This document shows, in pieces, positions 36,665-46,217 of a stretch of 64,000 nt of DNA (positions are counted from its first letter, which is position 1; the number at the start of each line of letters is the position of its first letter). This stretch comes from Arthrobacter sp. OY3WO11. GTDB lineage: Bacteria; Actinomycetota; Actinomycetes; Actinomycetales; Micrococcaceae. The DNA lies in NCBI RefSeq assembly GCF_001641125.1, contig NZ_LWLP01000001.1, forward strand, positions 2,007,658 through 2,071,657, in the 5' to 3' direction. Below the pieces are notes generated by a model. It made no database searches and was not told the DNA's origin. It was given only the letters and a program-made list of their open reading frames with translations. Made by a program: the position numbers and the translations under genes.

Positions 36665-36844
36665 ATCGCCAGCGCCCCGATTGCCCTTTGTGTCCGCCCT
36701 TCCCAGCAATGGCGCGGTTTTGGCCTACTTACAGCTGTGTAATTTACGACGACGGGTGCGTGCCCCGGGTGCCGCGCCCGGCAGGTTGGCGGGACGCGCC
36801 CCGCCCGCTGCGGCGGCCCGGGATGGCTGCGTGGAGGCCGATTT

Positions 36845-36872
36845 TTGAATTGGGTGCGGCGTCGGCTAGCAT
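36845..36872 (+). promoter_or_regulatory. Promoter of tRNA-Val(CAC)
   Basis: TTGAAT (36845-36850) and TAGCAT (36867-36872) with a 16-base spacer; the transcript would start a few bases before the tRNA at 36885. Confidence 0.7.
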
Positions 36873-36884
36873 TCAAGTGCATCA

Positions 36885-36956
36885 GGGCGATTGGCGCAGT
36901 GGTAGCGCGCTTCGTTCACACCGAAGAGGTCACTGGTTCGAACCCAGTATCGCCCA
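36885..36956 (+). tRNA. tRNA-Val(CAC)
   Basis: 72 bases. Acceptor GGGCGAT/ATCGCCC, anticodon loop TTCACAC giving CAC, discriminator A. It differs from the tRNA-Val(GAC) copies mainly in the anticodon arm. The genomic CC after the discriminator is chance: the next base is G, so CCA is not encoded. Confidence 0.95.
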
Positions 36957-36962
36957 CCGCAC

Positions 36963-37002
36963 AAAGGTCCGTTTCCGCTCGCAGCGGAAGCGGACCTTTT
37001 TT
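36963..37002 (+). terminator. Intrinsic terminator after tRNA-Val(CAC)
   Basis: A 17-base-pair stem (36963-36979 with 36983-36999, one G-U pair, loop CGC) ends in six T. It is a strong Rho-independent terminator, so the following gene needs its own promoter. Confidence 0.92.
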
Positions 37003-37057
37003 GTGTGCGGATCCGTGCCTGCAGATTTTGTCGGCCCCCTGTGAAAGAGTTTTTTCC

Positions 37058-37918
37058 ATGACAGCTCCACTTCTCGCCCACGCCACCGAATACGGCCGGA
37101 TGTACGCCCGCTCAACGTCGGAGCAGTTTTCGGTTCCGTCCATCACCACCGTTATCAGCCAGCAGCCGCACGGACTGGATGGCTGGTTCGGGTACATGGG
37201 CGCCAGCAGCCTGGCAAAGGATCCGCTGCTGGCGGACTGCCTGGGAAGCCCTGCCAAAATCCGCCAGGCTGTCAGCCGCGCAGCCAAAGCAGCCGAGACC
37301 TATCGGGACGACGCCGCCAAGCGTGGGGACCGCGTGCACAACTACTGCGAGCAGGTGGCCCTCCGCGCCCTGGGCCGCCCGCACACCATGAAGGAAGCCC
37401 GCGAGGCCCTGGCCGCCAACGGCGAGGAAGCCTTCGCGGTGCGCTTTGACGAGTGGTGGGAGCTGTTCCGGGTTGAACCCATCGCCCCGGAAATCACCGT
37501 GTGGAACAACGCGGTGGGATATGCGGGAACCCTGGACCTGGTGGCCCGCATCAACGGCCGCGTTTGCCTCATCGACTACAAAACCAAAGGCACCACCCGG
37601 GACGGCCTGGTCAAACCGCTCGATGACAAGGTGGTGATGCAGCTCGTCGCCGGGATGAAGGCGGAAGAGAGCCTGGTTGATCCGGAGGCCGGGACCTGGG
37701 AGCCGTGGAAGTACGGAGAGGACCCCGTCCTGCTGGCGGTGGCCATCGGCGAAACCGAAGTTCGTCCCGTGCGGGCCAACCCCGACGTCCTTAAGCACCA
37801 CTGGTGGAAGTTCTGTGCCCTGCGGCGGGTGTGGGAGCTCAACGCGGATACCATCAGCGCCGGTGCCGCGCTGCTGCCCATCGCACCGCCGCCGCTGGCA
37901 CAGATGCGCACGGCCTAG
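37058..37918 (+). CDS. PD-(D/E)XK nuclease superfamily protein
   Basis: 286 residues. A RecB/Cas4-like nuclease core is suggested by HNYCEQVALRALG (His of motif 1) and AGTLDLVARINGRVCLIDYKTKG, which has the spaced Asp and D-x-K of the PD-(D/E)XK active site. The rest is alpha-helical; no helicase domain or Fe-S Cys cluster is present, so it is not a canonical RecB or Cas4. The ATG has GAAAGAG upstream and lies just past the tRNA terminator. The biological role is unknown; phage-type single-strand exonucleases and chromosomal repair proteins share this fold. Confidence 0.75.
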   Translation: MTAPLLAHATEYGRMYARSTSEQFSVPSITTVISQQPHGLDGWFGYMGASSLAKDPLLADCLGSPAKIRQAVSRAAKAAETYRDDAAKRGDRVHNYCEQVALRALGRPHTMKEAREALAANGEEAFAVRFDEWWELFRVEPIAPEITVWNNAVGYAGTLDLVARINGRVCLIDYKTKGTTRDGLVKPLDDKVVMQLVAGMKAEESLVDPEAGTWEPWKYGEDPVLLAVAIGETEVRPVRANPDVLKHHWWKFCALRRVWELNADTISAGAALLPIAPPPLAQMRTA

Positions 37919-38011
37919 CGCTTTGTCTGCACTTGGTATGTCTGCGGACCAGATGACTGCGCCTAAACTGGACAGGTTCCCTTTACCGCCAACTGTAAGG
38001 AATTACTACGC

Positions 38012-38611
38012 ATGGCTATCCTGAATATCCGCATCATTGGCGATCCTGTGCTGCGCACAGTGGCCGATCCCGTGACGGAATTCGGGCCGGAGCTGGCCAA
38101 ACTGGTGGCGGACATGACCGAAACCATGGAGGACGTGGACGGCGCAGGCCTCGCCGCGCCCCAGGTGGGCATCAGCCAGCGGGTTTTCACCTACCGGATT
38201 AACGGCGTGGAAGGCCACATCATCAACCCCGTCCTGGAAAACAGCGGTGACTACCAGGAGGACCAGGTGGAGGGCTGCCTGTCCATCCCCGGCCTCGGCT
38301 TTCCCGTGCGGCGTTTCCGCTCCACCCGGATCACCGGCGTGGACATGCACGGAAACCCCGTCACGGTTGAAGGGGAAGGGATGCTGGCACGGTGCTTCCA
38401 GCACGAGAACGACCACCTGGACGGCATCCTCTACACCGACCGGCTTGAGGGGGAGGACCGCAAGGCCGCCCTGCGGTCAATCCGGAACGCCAACTACGGC
38501 TCCGTCACCGAGCGTACGGCCGCCAAGCGCGCCAAGACGGTCGGATCCAGTTTTGGCGGCACCACTCCCGGTTCCAGTTTTGGTCCCGGAGCGGCCGGTT
38601 ACGCCGGGTGA
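38012..38611 (+). CDS. def: Peptide deformylase
   Basis: 199 residues. Removes the formyl group from new proteins. All three motifs are present: GAGLAAPQVG, EGCLSIPG with the metal-ligand Cys, and HENDHLDG with the two His ligands and catalytic Glu. A Ser/Gly/Phe-rich tail containing GSSFG twice follows the catalytic domain. It overlaps fmt by four bases (GTGA), linking removal and addition of the formyl group. Confidence 0.97.
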   Translation: MAILNIRIIGDPVLRTVADPVTEFGPELAKLVADMTETMEDVDGAGLAAPQVGISQRVFTYRINGVEGHIINPVLENSGDYQEDQVEGCLSIPGLGFPVRRFRSTRITGVDMHGNPVTVEGEGMLARCFQHENDHLDGILYTDRLEGEDRKAALRSIRNANYGSVTERTAAKRAKTVGSSFGGTTPGSSFGPGAAGYAG

Positions 38612-39528
38612 GGGTCCTGTTTGCGGGAACCCCCGCAGTCGCCGTGCCGTCCCTTGATGCGCTGGTGGAGGCAGGCTTCGACGTCGTTGCCGTGCTGACC
38701 CGTCCCGATGCCCCCGTGGGCCGCAAGCGTGTCCTGACGCCGTCGCCCGTGGCTGCGCGCGCAGCCGAGCTCGGCATCGACGTCATCCGCGCAGCCCGCG
38801 TTGATGCCGAGGCGACCGCCAGGATCGCTGACGTAAACCCGGACGTGGCCGTCATAGTTGCCTACGGCGGGCTGGTTCCGCCTGCAGCCCTATCCGTTCC
38901 CCGGTACGGCTGGGTCAACCTGCACTTTTCCCTCCTGCCGGCCTGGCGCGGAGCGGCACCCGTACAGCGTGCCGTCATGGCCGGGGACGACGTCACCGGG
39001 GCCGTGACGTTCCTACTGGAAGAGGGGCTGGATACCGGCCCCGTCTTCGGCACCCTGACCGAATCCGTGGGCCCGGAGGACACCGCTGGTGAACTCCTGG
39101 AAAGGCTGTCTCGCAGCGGTGCGGTCCTCCTGGCCCAGACGCTGTCCGCCATCGGTGCAGGCAAAGCGGCGGCGCAGCCGCAGGCAGGCGAGGTTTCCCT
39201 GGCGCCCAAGCTGACCCTTGAGGATGGCCACGTCAACTGGAACCATCCCGCACTTGCCATTGGCCGGCAGGCGCGCGGCGTCACTCCCGAACCGGGGGCC
39301 TGGACGGTCCTGGACGAACAGCGGGTCAAGCTGGAACCTGTCCGGCTCCGGCCCGATGTCACCCATCTCGCACCGGGGGCACTGTCGCTCCACGGGAAGA
39401 GCGTTCTGGTGGGCACGGGCTCCCACGCCGTGGAACTGACCCGGATCCAGCCTGCGGGCAAAAAGATGATGGCCGCTGCTGACTGGGCACGCGGCATGGC
39501 TTCCCTTGAAAGTGTGGTGTTCGAATGA
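38608..39528 (+). CDS. fmt: Methionyl-tRNA formyltransferase
   Basis: 306 residues. Formylates initiator Met-tRNA using 10-formyl-tetrahydrofolate. Motifs: MRVLFAGTPAVAVPSL, the folate/catalytic loop GWVNLHFSLLPAWRGAAPVQRA with Asn and His, and EEGLDTGPV with the catalytic Asp. The C-terminal OB-like domain begins near residue 205. The GTG start overlaps the def stop, and its stop overlaps the rsmB start (ATGA). Confidence 0.97.
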   Translation: MRVLFAGTPAVAVPSLDALVEAGFDVVAVLTRPDAPVGRKRVLTPSPVAARAAELGIDVIRAARVDAEATARIADVNPDVAVIVAYGGLVPPAALSVPRYGWVNLHFSLLPAWRGAAPVQRAVMAGDDVTGAVTFLLEEGLDTGPVFGTLTESVGPEDTAGELLERLSRSGAVLLAQTLSAIGAGKAAAQPQAGEVSLAPKLTLEDGHVNWNHPALAIGRQARGVTPEPGAWTVLDEQRVKLEPVRLRPDVTHLAPGALSLHGKSVLVGTGSHAVELTRIQPAGKKMMAAADWARGMASLESVVFE

Positions 39529-41129
39529 GCGGGTCCGGCGGCAACCCAGGCGGGCGCGGCAGCGGCGGTCAGGGCGACAAAGGCAGAGGCAACGCCGGGA
39601 AGGACAGCACCGGGCAGGGACGGGGCAAAGGCGGACCCCGCGACAACAGCCGTCGAAACGCCCAGGGGCGTGAACGCAACCGCGGACCGCAGCGGAACTT
39701 CACGGACAACCCCCCCTCCCAGCGCACCCGCCGGGCCGATCCCGCCCGGCTTGTCGCCTTCGAAGTCCTGCGCGCCGTGGCGGCGGAGGACGCCTACGCC
39801 AACCTTGTCCTGCCGGCACGGATCCGCCACCACGGGCTGGACAAGCGCGACGCCGGATTCGCCACCGAACTGACGTACGGCGCCCTGCGCGGCCAAGGCA
39901 CCTACGACGCCATCCTGGCCCGCTGCGTGGACCGCCCGCTGGACCAGCTGGATCCCGCCATCCTGGACGCCCTGCGCATCGGGGCGCACCAGCTGCTGGC
40001 CATGCGCGTGCCGGCGCACGCCGCCCTGGACCAGACCGTCGGCCTGGCGCGCGCAGTGATCGGAGCAGGGCCGTCTGCGCTCATCAATGCCGTGCTGCGC
40101 AAAGTTGCCGCGCACACCCTGGAGGAGTGGCTGGACAAGCTCGTGGCGGGCGAAACCGACGCAACGAAGATCGCTGCGCTTCGCTACGCCCACCCCGAAT
40201 GGATCGTCCGTGCCATGCGCCAGTCCCTGGTTGCACACGGGCGCTCCGCCGATGAAATCAACAACCTGCTGGAAGCGGACAACGCAGCTCCCGTGGTGAA
40301 CCTGGTAGCCCTCCCGGGGCTCGGCAACCTGGACGAGGCCCTGGAACACGGGGCGGCTCCGGGTGAGCTCGTCGAAGGTTCGGCACTTTCCAGCGGTGGA
40401 GACCTGGGACGGTTCTCCTCTGTCCGGGAAGGCACCACCCGCGTCCAGGACGTTGGCTCGCAGCTGGTGGCCCGGGCCATGGCCGCCGTCGAACTTGGCA
40501 AGCCCGCAGGCGGGCCGGGAGACGGAAAAGCCGAGGCGTGGCTGGACCTCTGCGCCGGCCCCGGCGGAAAGGCCGCCCTGCTCGGCGCACTGGCGAAGCA
40601 ACGGGGCGCCACGCTGCTGGCCAATGAGCCCGCTCCGCACCGTGCCAAGCTGGTGAGCCAGGCCCTCTCCGCCGTGCCGCGGGACACCTGGCAGGTCCGG
40701 ACCGGCGACGGCCGCGAGCTCGGCACCGAAAAGCCCGGCTCCTTTGACCGCGTCCTGGTGGACGTTCCCTGCAGCGGGCTGGGCGCCTTGCGGCGCCGGC
40801 CCGAGTCCCGCTGGCGCCGGTCGCCCAAGGACCTGGCGGACCTTGGCCCGCTGCAGCGCGAGCTCCTCGCCTCGGCCCTGGCAGCCGTGCGGCCCGGGGG
40901 AGTGGTGGCCTACGTGACGTGTTCCCCGCATCCGGCGGAGACCACCGCCGTGGTTGCCGACGCCCTCCGCAAGCGTGACGACCTTGAACTCCTGGACGCC
41001 GGGGCAGCGCTGGACGCCGTCAGCCTTCCGGGGAAGCTGGACGCGGGCCACGAGTCCACGGCCCAGCTCTGGCCGCACATCCACGGCACGGACGCCATGT
41101 TCCTGGCGCTCATCCACAAAAAGGCCTAG
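39525..41129 (+). CDS. rsmB: 16S rRNA (cytosine-967-C5) methyltransferase
   Basis: 534 residues. A basic Gly/Arg/Gln-rich N-terminal tail (1-65) precedes a NusB-like RNA-binding domain (about 68-200) and the SAM methyltransferase domain (about 250-534) with [18 protein letters not shown], the catalytic [14 protein letters not shown] with PCSG Cys, and [11 protein letters not shown] with the second Cys. The usual place for this gene is directly after fmt. The long disordered tail is typical of Arthrobacter-type versions. Confidence 0.95.
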   Translation: MSGSGGNPGGRGSGGQGDKGRGNAGKDSTGQGRGKGGPRDNSRRNAQGRERNRGPQRNFTDNPPSQRTRRADPARLVAFEVLRAVAAEDAYANLVLPARIRHHGLDKRDAGFATELTYGALRGQGTYDAILARCVDRPLDQLDPAILDALRIGAHQLLAMRVPAHAALDQTVGLARAVIGAGPSALINAVLRKVAAHTLEEWLDKLVAGETDATKIAALRYAHPEWIVRAMRQSLVAHGRSADEINNLLEADNAAPVVNLVALPGLGNLDEALEHGAAPGELVEGSALSSGGDLGRFSSVREGTTRVQDVGSQLVARAMAAVELGKPAGGPGDGKAEAWLDLCAGPGGKAALLGALAKQRGATLLANEPAPHRAKLVSQALSAVPRDTWQVRTGDGRELGTEKPGSFDRVLVDVPCSGLGALRRRPESRWRRSPKDLADLGPLQRELLASALAAVRPGGVVAYVTCSPHPAETTAVVADALRKRDDLELLDAGAALDAVSLPGKLDAGHESTAQLWPHIHGTDAMFLALIHKKA

Positions 41130-41164
41130 GCGAAAGCAACAACAGACCAGTGAAAGGCAATCCC

Positions 41165-41845
41165 GTGACGCAATGCTGCATCAACCCGAGCATCCTCTCC
41201 GCCGACTTCGTCAACCTTGAGGCCGAACTGCAGCGCATCAGCACCGCTGACGCCGTGCACGTGGATGTCATGGACAACCACTTCGTCCCCAACTTGACCA
41301 TCGGACTGCCCGTGGTGCAGCGCATCCAGGCTGTCAGCCCCATCCCCCTCGACGCGCACCTCATGATCGCCGATGCCGACCGGTGGGCGCCGGGATTTGC
41401 CGACGCCGGCCTGGCATCGGTCACCTTCCACGCCGAGGCCTCCCTCGCCCCGGTGAAGCTGGCACGCGAACTCCGCAGCAGGGGTTCTAAGGCGGGGATG
41501 GCGCTTCGGCCCGCCACCCCCGTGGAACCGTACCTGGACATGCTCACCGAGCTGGACATGCTGCTCATCATGACCGTTGAGCCCGGGTTCGGTGGACAGG
41601 CCTTCCTGGACCTCACCCTGCCAAAGATCCGGCGGGCAAGGGCAGCCATCGATGGCTCCGGAGCGGGCGTGGCCATCCAGGTGGACGGCGGCATCACGGA
41701 GGAAACGATCGTCAGGGCAGCAGAAGCCGGCGCCACCGTTTTTGTTGCCGGCTCCGCTGTTTACGGCGCTGACGATCCCGCCGCAGCCATCGAACGGCTC
41801 CGCGGGCAGGGCAGCCGTCCGTTACGTGGGGCGTCTACGGAATAG
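41165..41845 (+). CDS. rpe: Ribulose-phosphate 3-epimerase
   Basis: 226-residue TIM-barrel enzyme of the pentose phosphate pathway, interconverting ribulose and xylulose 5-phosphates; ribulose 5-phosphate is also the substrate of RibB in the operon downstream. Motifs: [32 protein letters not shown] with metal-binding residues, [24 protein letters not shown] and VDGGI. I chose the GTG reading [11 protein letters not shown] because AAAGG is well placed; a GTG five codons upstream is possible. The FMN riboswitch follows 41 bases after its stop. Confidence 0.93.
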   Translation: MTQCCINPSILSADFVNLEAELQRISTADAVHVDVMDNHFVPNLTIGLPVVQRIQAVSPIPLDAHLMIADADRWAPGFADAGLASVTFHAEASLAPVKLARELRSRGSKAGMALRPATPVEPYLDMLTELDMLLIMTVEPGFGGQAFLDLTLPKIRRARAAIDGSGAGVAIQVDGGITEETIVRAAEAGATVFVAGSAVYGADDPAAAIERLRGQGSRPLRGASTE

Positions 41846-41885
41846 CCGGGAGCCCGCGCCGGTTATGGCACAATAGCAACACACA

Positions 41886-42033
41886 TACGTGCTCCGGGGT
41901 CGGTGTAAGTCCGAACCGGCGGTGACAGTCCGCGACCCGCGAGCCGGTGCCTTCCGCAAGGAAGGCCCGGCGGACGGTTGAACCGGTGAAATTCCGGTAC
42001 CGACAGTTAAAGTCTGGATGAGAGAAGCACGTA
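41886..42033 (+). promoter_or_regulatory. FMN riboswitch (RFN element)
   Basis: The conserved RFN core is unmistakable: GGGGTCGGTGTAAGTCC, then ACCGGCGGTGACAGTC, GACGGTTGAACCGGTGAAAT, TTCCGGTACCGACAGT and GTCTGGATGAGAGAAG, with the closing P1 helix TACGTGC (41886-41892) pairing with GCACGTA (42027-42033). It senses FMN and represses the rib operon. About 95 bases separate it from the first Shine-Dalgarno, space enough for an expression platform. Confidence 0.98.
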
Positions 42034-42127
42034 CAGCTGTATCTGTGGGGCCGTCCCGGTCCCGCAGCCTTCTGCTGTCGTATACCCCCGGAGCCATCGC
42101 GGTTCGAGAGGGAAGGAACGACACACC

Positions 42128-42211
42128 ATGAACCCCCAGCGATGGCTCTTAACTGCCGGACGTCCCGCCGCTTCAGCGCAGGACGCAGCCGCGGCGATGG
42201 TCGCGGCATGA
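42128..42211 (+). CDS. 27-codon leader ORF before ribD
   Basis: ATG at 42128 follows an excellent AGGGAAGGAACG Shine-Dalgarno region. It encodes 27 residues beginning MNPQRWLLTAGRPAAS and ends in TGA at 42209-42211, overlapping the ATG at 42208 in ATGA, the pattern of coupled genes. It shares no family with anything I know. It may be a true leader peptide that couples riboswitch control to ribD, or the sign of an N-terminal misreading of ribD; see findings. Confidence 0.5.
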   Translation: MNPQRWLLTAGRPAASAQDAAAAMVAA

Positions 42212-43395
42212 CGGCGGCCAACCAGTTTCTTGGAACCGGCGCCGCCACCACCGCCCTCCATCCCGGCCACCCGCTCCAGCCTGCCGACGGTGTGGTGACC
42301 GCCTTCAGCGCCGGCGAGACCCGGGCCATGGAGGCTGCACTGCAAGCAGCCCTGCGGGGCCCGCGCGGGGCGAACCCCCTGGTGGGCGCCGTCGTCGTCG
42401 ATCCTGCCGGCAACCACCTGATCACCGGGTTCCACCGCGGCGCCGGCACCGCGCACGCGGAGGCCGATGCCATAGCGCAGGCGGCAGCAGCGGGCCTGGA
42501 TCTTTCTGGCTGCACCATGCTGGTGACGCTGGAGCCCTGTGACCATCTGGGACGCACCGGCCCCTGCACGCAGGCGATCATTGCCGCCGGCATCACGGAC
42601 GTGGTGTACGCCGTGGACGATCCGCATGACCCCGCAGCGGGTGGGGCGGCAACGCTGCGTGCCGCCGGCGTGCGCGTCCGCAGCGGCCTGGGAGCGGCCG
42701 AATCCCTGGACCTGAACCGGCAGTGGTTCGAAGCCGTGACGGCAAAGCGGCCTTTCGTCACCCTCCACATCGCCCAGACGCTGGACAGCCGCATCGCTGC
42801 CCAGGACGGCACCAGCCAGTGGATTTCCAGCCCGGAATCCCTGGCGGACAACCACGCCATCCGCGGGCGGATCGACGCCATCCTGGTGGGTACCCAGACC
42901 GTCCTGGTGGACAACCCCCGGCTCACCGCCCGCGACCCGCAGGGAACCCCGGCGCCGAACCAGCCGGTCCGGGCTGTCATGGGGTTGCGGGACGTCCCCG
43001 GCGGGGCCGCCGTGCGCGGAACGGACGGGCGCGTCACGCACCTGCGCACCCGCGACCCCCACGAGGCGTTGTCCCTGCTCTATGCGTCCGGGACCCGCCA
43101 CCTCATGGTGGAGGGAGGCTCGCGCATCCTGAGCGCCTTCCTTGCCGCCGGGCTTGTTGATGAACTGATTGTGTACCTGGCGCCCACCCTGCTCGGCTCC
43201 GGCACCCCCGCCCTGGACGGCCTTGGGATCAGCACCCTCGCCGACGCCCAGCAGTGGGAATGGGACGAGTCCGACGGCGGTGCCGTGCGCAGGCTGGGCC
43301 GCGACCTAAGACTTCACTTAAGACCGCAGCGAACCGTTGCCCTAGACCCCCAACCGTCCCGCGCAACCGCGGAGCAAGCCAAGGAAGGCCACTGA
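42208..43395 (+). CDS. ribD: Bifunctional riboflavin deaminase/reductase
   Basis: 395 residues. The deaminase half shows the zinc motif HAEADAI and PCDHLGRTGPC; the reductase half has the NADPH region GTQTVLVDNPRLTAR and HLMVEGGSRILSAFL. It performs the second and third steps of riboflavin synthesis. I chose the ATG at 42208, which overlaps the leader ORF stop; an ATG at 42142 would give 22 more residues but has no good Shine-Dalgarno. The stop is followed with one-base overlap by ribE. Confidence 0.93.
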   Translation: MTAANQFLGTGAATTALHPGHPLQPADGVVTAFSAGETRAMEAALQAALRGPRGANPLVGAVVVDPAGNHLITGFHRGAGTAHAEADAIAQAAAAGLDLSGCTMLVTLEPCDHLGRTGPCTQAIIAAGITDVVYAVDDPHDPAAGGAATLRAAGVRVRSGLGAAESLDLNRQWFEAVTAKRPFVTLHIAQTLDSRIAAQDGTSQWISSPESLADNHAIRGRIDAILVGTQTVLVDNPRLTARDPQGTPAPNQPVRAVMGLRDVPGGAAVRGTDGRVTHLRTRDPHEALSLLYASGTRHLMVEGGSRILSAFLAAGLVDELIVYLAPTLLGSGTPALDGLGISTLADAQQWEWDESDGGAVRRLGRDLRLHLRPQRTVALDPQPSRATAEQAKEGH

Positions 43396-44039
43396 TGTTT
43401 ACCGGAATTATTGCCGAACAAGGGCACGTTCTGTCCGTCGAGCGGGACGGGGACGCCAGCGCCACACTCCGGCTGCACGCGCCCGGCAGCACTGAAGGGC
43501 TCGCCTTGGGCGGCTCCGTGGCCGTGAACGGGGTCTGCCTCACGGCCACCGGGATTAGCGGCACGGAATTCAGCGTCGACGTGATGGGGGAGACCCTGGT
43601 CCGCAGCACCATCGGGGAGTTGGCGCCGGGCGACTCCGTCAACCTTGAGCGGTGCGTTCCTGCGGGCGGCCGGCTGGACGGGCATGTGGTGCAGGGCCAT
43701 GTTGACGGCGTCGGCGTGCTGCTGGAACGGGAAGCCCTGGGCAACTGGGAACGGCTCCGTTTCGGCGTGCCGGCCAACCTGGCCCGCTACATCGCGGAGA
43801 AGGGCTCAATCGCCATCGACGGCGTCTCCCTCACCGTCACCGCCGTCAGTGACGCCGCCGAGCCCGAGCCCTGGTTCGAAGTTGGCCTGATTCCCACCAC
43901 CCTGGCCGAAACCGGGCTGGGTTCCAAGACCACGGGCAGCCGGGTCAACCTTGAGGTGGACGTCCTGGCCAAGTACACCGAACGCCTCCTTGCGTTCAGC
44001 ACATCAGCTTCTGCTGTCCTTGATGGAGGTGCACCGTGA
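43395..44039 (+). CDS. ribE: Riboflavin synthase alpha chain
   Basis: 214 residues with two internally repeated lumazine-binding domains: [12 protein letters not shown], with [11 protein letters not shown] in the first half, and [12 protein letters not shown], with [11 protein letters not shown] in the second. It dismutates 6,7-dimethyl-8-ribityllumazine to riboflavin. AAGGAAGG precedes the ATG, which overlaps the ribD stop (TGATG). Confidence 0.97.
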   Translation: MFTGIIAEQGHVLSVERDGDASATLRLHAPGSTEGLALGGSVAVNGVCLTATGISGTEFSVDVMGETLVRSTIGELAPGDSVNLERCVPAGGRLDGHVVQGHVDGVGVLLEREALGNWERLRFGVPANLARYIAEKGSIAIDGVSLTVTAVSDAAEPEPWFEVGLIPTTLAETGLGSKTTGSRVNLEVDVLAKYTERLLAFSTSASAVLDGGAP

Positions 44040-44767
44040 ACGCCGTTCTCCGGCTTGAGCCCGAGGCAGTGCAGCCAGGCGTTGAGCCTGCCCCCGGTGC
44101 CCGCGGGCTAAACTCCATCGAGGTGGCGGTGCAGGCCATGGCCGCCGGCCGGCCAGTGCTTGTGGTGGACAACGAGGACCGCGAAAACGAAGGCGACATC
44201 ATCTTCGCGGCACAGCATGCCACCCCCGCGCTGATGGGATGGACCATCCGCCACAGTTCCGGCGTCATCTGCGTTCCGCTGTCCGGCGACCGGGCGGATG
44301 CCCTTGCGCTGCCTCCCATGGTGGCGGTCAACGAGGACGCCAAGGGAACCGCCTACACCGTTTCCTGCGACGCCGCACTGGGTGTCAGCACCGGGATCTC
44401 CGCCACGGACCGGGCCCTCACCGCCAGGGTCCTTGCGGACCCCCACGCGGTGCCGGCGTCCCTGACCCGGCCCGGGCATATATTCCCGCTCCGTGCAGTT
44501 GACGGTGGTGTGCGGGAACGCCCCGGCCACACCGAGGCCGCGGTGGACCTGTGCCGCCTGGCCGGCCTCGAGCCGGTGGGCGTGATTGCAGAAGTTGTTT
44601 ACGACGACGGCGAGATGATGCGCCTGGACGGGCTCCTGACCTTCGCGGCTGAGCATGGCTGCCCCCTGATCTCCATTGAGGATCTGGCGGCCTACCTCGC
44701 AGCGGGGGGAAACGAACCCACGGAGAGCGCCCGCGAGGTTCCGGGCGTCGAGAAGGAGACACGATGA
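44036..44767 (+). CDS. ribB: 3,4-dihydroxy-2-butanone 4-phosphate synthase
   Basis: 243 residues. Makes the four-carbon precursor of lumazine from ribulose 5-phosphate. Signatures: [42 protein letters not shown] and [31 protein letters not shown] start overlapping the ribE stop by four bases, with GGAGG upstream. In many bacteria this domain is fused to GTP cyclohydrolase II as RibBA; here it ends at a stop and the RibA gene starts anew with ATGA overlap. Confidence 0.96.
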   Translation: MNAVLRLEPEAVQPGVEPAPGARGLNSIEVAVQAMAAGRPVLVVDNEDRENEGDIIFAAQHATPALMGWTIRHSSGVICVPLSGDRADALALPPMVAVNEDAKGTAYTVSCDAALGVSTGISATDRALTARVLADPHAVPASLTRPGHIFPLRAVDGGVRERPGHTEAAVDLCRLAGLEPVGVIAEVVYDDGEMMRLDGLLTFAAEHGCPLISIEDLAAYLAAGGNEPTESAREVPGVEKETR

Positions 44768-45552
44768 CCTCTTCGACAGCCCGCGGCAGCGGTTCGCCGA
44801 ACGGCCACGGGACTTCCGCTGACGGCCTTGGGGCCTCCCCGGCCGGCCACGGACCCTCTGCCAACGGGCAGGAGCGCAGCAGCAACGGCGTTGCCCCGCA
44901 CCCCGTGAGCGGCGGCCCGGTAGTGCAGCTGCCCACGGCTTTTGGTGATTTCGTGGCGCAGGCCTGGACGGATCTGGTCACCGGCGTTGAGCACCTGGCC
45001 GTCAGTTCACCCAACCCGCCCAAGGACGGTAAAGCGCCCCTCGTCCGGCTGCACTCGGAATGCCTCACCGGCGACATCTTTGGCTCCTACCGCTGCGATT
45101 GCGGGGAGCAGCTTGCCTTCGCCCTGGAAATGATCCAGCAAAACGGCGGCACCCTGCTCTACCTGCGGGGGCAGGAAGGCCGGGGCATTGGCCTGGCCAA
45201 CAAGATCAAGGCTTACGCTCTGCAGGAGGCGGGCTTCGACACGGTGGAGGCCAACGAGCAGCTGGGGCTCCCCGTGGACGCCCGCTCCTACAACGCCGCG
45301 GCGCAGGTCCTGGCGGAAATGGGCCTCCATGAGGTGCGGCTCCTGAGCAACAACCCGGACAAGCAGAACAGGCTGGCACGGGCGGGCGTGAAGGTTGTGG
45401 AGATGGTTCCCACAGAGGTGCCGTCCCGCGATGAGAACATCCGCTACCTGCGGACCAAGAAGGACCGCATGGAACACCGGCTGCTGCTGGACACCCATGT
45501 GGTTGCGGTTCCCGTCACCACCCCGGAAACCTTCGAGCACGAACAAGACTGA
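44764..45552 (+). CDS. ribA: GTP cyclohydrolase II
   Basis: 262 residues. First step of riboflavin synthesis, opening the imidazole ring of GTP. Zinc ligands in [20 protein letters not shown], the GTP-binding [12 protein letters not shown] and the C-terminal [10 protein letters not shown]. The first 52 residues are a low-complexity Gly/Ser/Asn/Pro segment without counterpart in standalone RibA proteins; it looks like the former linker of a RibBA fusion. Overlaps ribB by four bases. Confidence 0.95.
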   Translation: MTSSTARGSGSPNGHGTSADGLGASPAGHGPSANGQERSSNGVAPHPVSGGPVVQLPTAFGDFVAQAWTDLVTGVEHLAVSSPNPPKDGKAPLVRLHSECLTGDIFGSYRCDCGEQLAFALEMIQQNGGTLLYLRGQEGRGIGLANKIKAYALQEAGFDTVEANEQLGLPVDARSYNAAAQVLAEMGLHEVRLLSNNPDKQNRLARAGVKVVEMVPTEVPSRDENIRYLRTKKDRMEHRLLLDTHVVAVPVTTPETFEHEQD

Positions 45553-45625
45553 CGCGCTGCGGCACACCCACCAGCCGCAGCACTGGCAAGACACACCACC
45601 ACGACTGAACGGAACAGACTGACCC

Positions 45626-46114
45626 ATGAGCGGACACGGCGCCCCCGATATCGACCTCAGCACCCTCAACCCCGCAGAAACGTCGCAGCTGCGGCTGGCG
45701 ATTGTGGCGGCAAGCTGGCACACCCAGATTATGGACGGACTCCTGGACGGAGCCCTCCGGGCAGCGAAGGACGCCGGCATTGCCGAACCCACGGTCCTGC
45801 GCGTTCCCGGCAGCTTTGAGCTGCCGGTTGCTGCCGTCCGGCTGGCACCGCACTTCGACGCCGTCGTTGCCCTCGGCGTCGTGATCCGCGGCGGAACCCC
45901 GCACTTTGACTACGTGTGCCAGGCAGCGACGTCGGGGCTCACCGACGTCAGCGTGCGCACCGGCGTCCCCGTGGGCTTCGGCGTCCTGACGTGTGACACC
46001 GAGCAGCAGGGCCTTGACCGGGCCGGCCTTCCCGGGTCAAAGGAAGACAAGGGCCACGAGGCTGTCACCGCGGCGCTGGCCACCGCCGTCGTGCTCAAGC
46101 AGTACGGCAAATAA
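45626..46114 (+). CDS. ribH: 6,7-dimethyl-8-ribityllumazine synthase
   Basis: 162 residues. Condenses the products of the RibA/D and RibB branches to lumazine. Motifs: [48 protein letters not shown] and [17 protein letters not shown]. It starts 73 bases after ribA and closes the rib operon; a hairpin follows before hisE. Confidence 0.96.
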   Translation: MSGHGAPDIDLSTLNPAETSQLRLAIVAASWHTQIMDGLLDGALRAAKDAGIAEPTVLRVPGSFELPVAAVRLAPHFDAVVALGVVIRGGTPHFDYVCQAATSGLTDVSVRTGVPVGFGVLTCDTEQQGLDRAGLPGSKEDKGHEAVTAALATAVVLKQYGK

Positions 46115-46126
46115 AGGACCCTGCAG

Positions 46127-46165
46127 GACGGGCGCGCGTGTGTATTCGCTCACATCGCGCCCGTC
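46127..46165 (+). terminator. Hairpin between ribH and hisE
   Basis: A 10-base inverted repeat GACGGGCGCG (46127-46136) / CGCGCCCGTC (46156-46165) with a 19-base loop follows the ribH stop by 12 bases. No T run, so terminator function is tentative. Confidence 0.5.
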
Positions 46166-46217
46166 ATGCAACGGGCCGGGAAGCGCCCCGTGGGCTGCAG
46201 CAAGTAGGCTGGAGGGC

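Noticed and set aside
36845..37057. Upstream extension of the nuclease gene through the tRNA-Val region
   Set aside because: The frame is open from 36845, but it would translate a tRNA and its terminator. The ATG at 37058 with GAAAGAG is the sensible start.
37058..37918. Cas4 or integrated phage exonuclease
   Set aside because: No Cys cluster for Fe-S, no phage or cas neighbours, and the flanking genes are all housekeeping.
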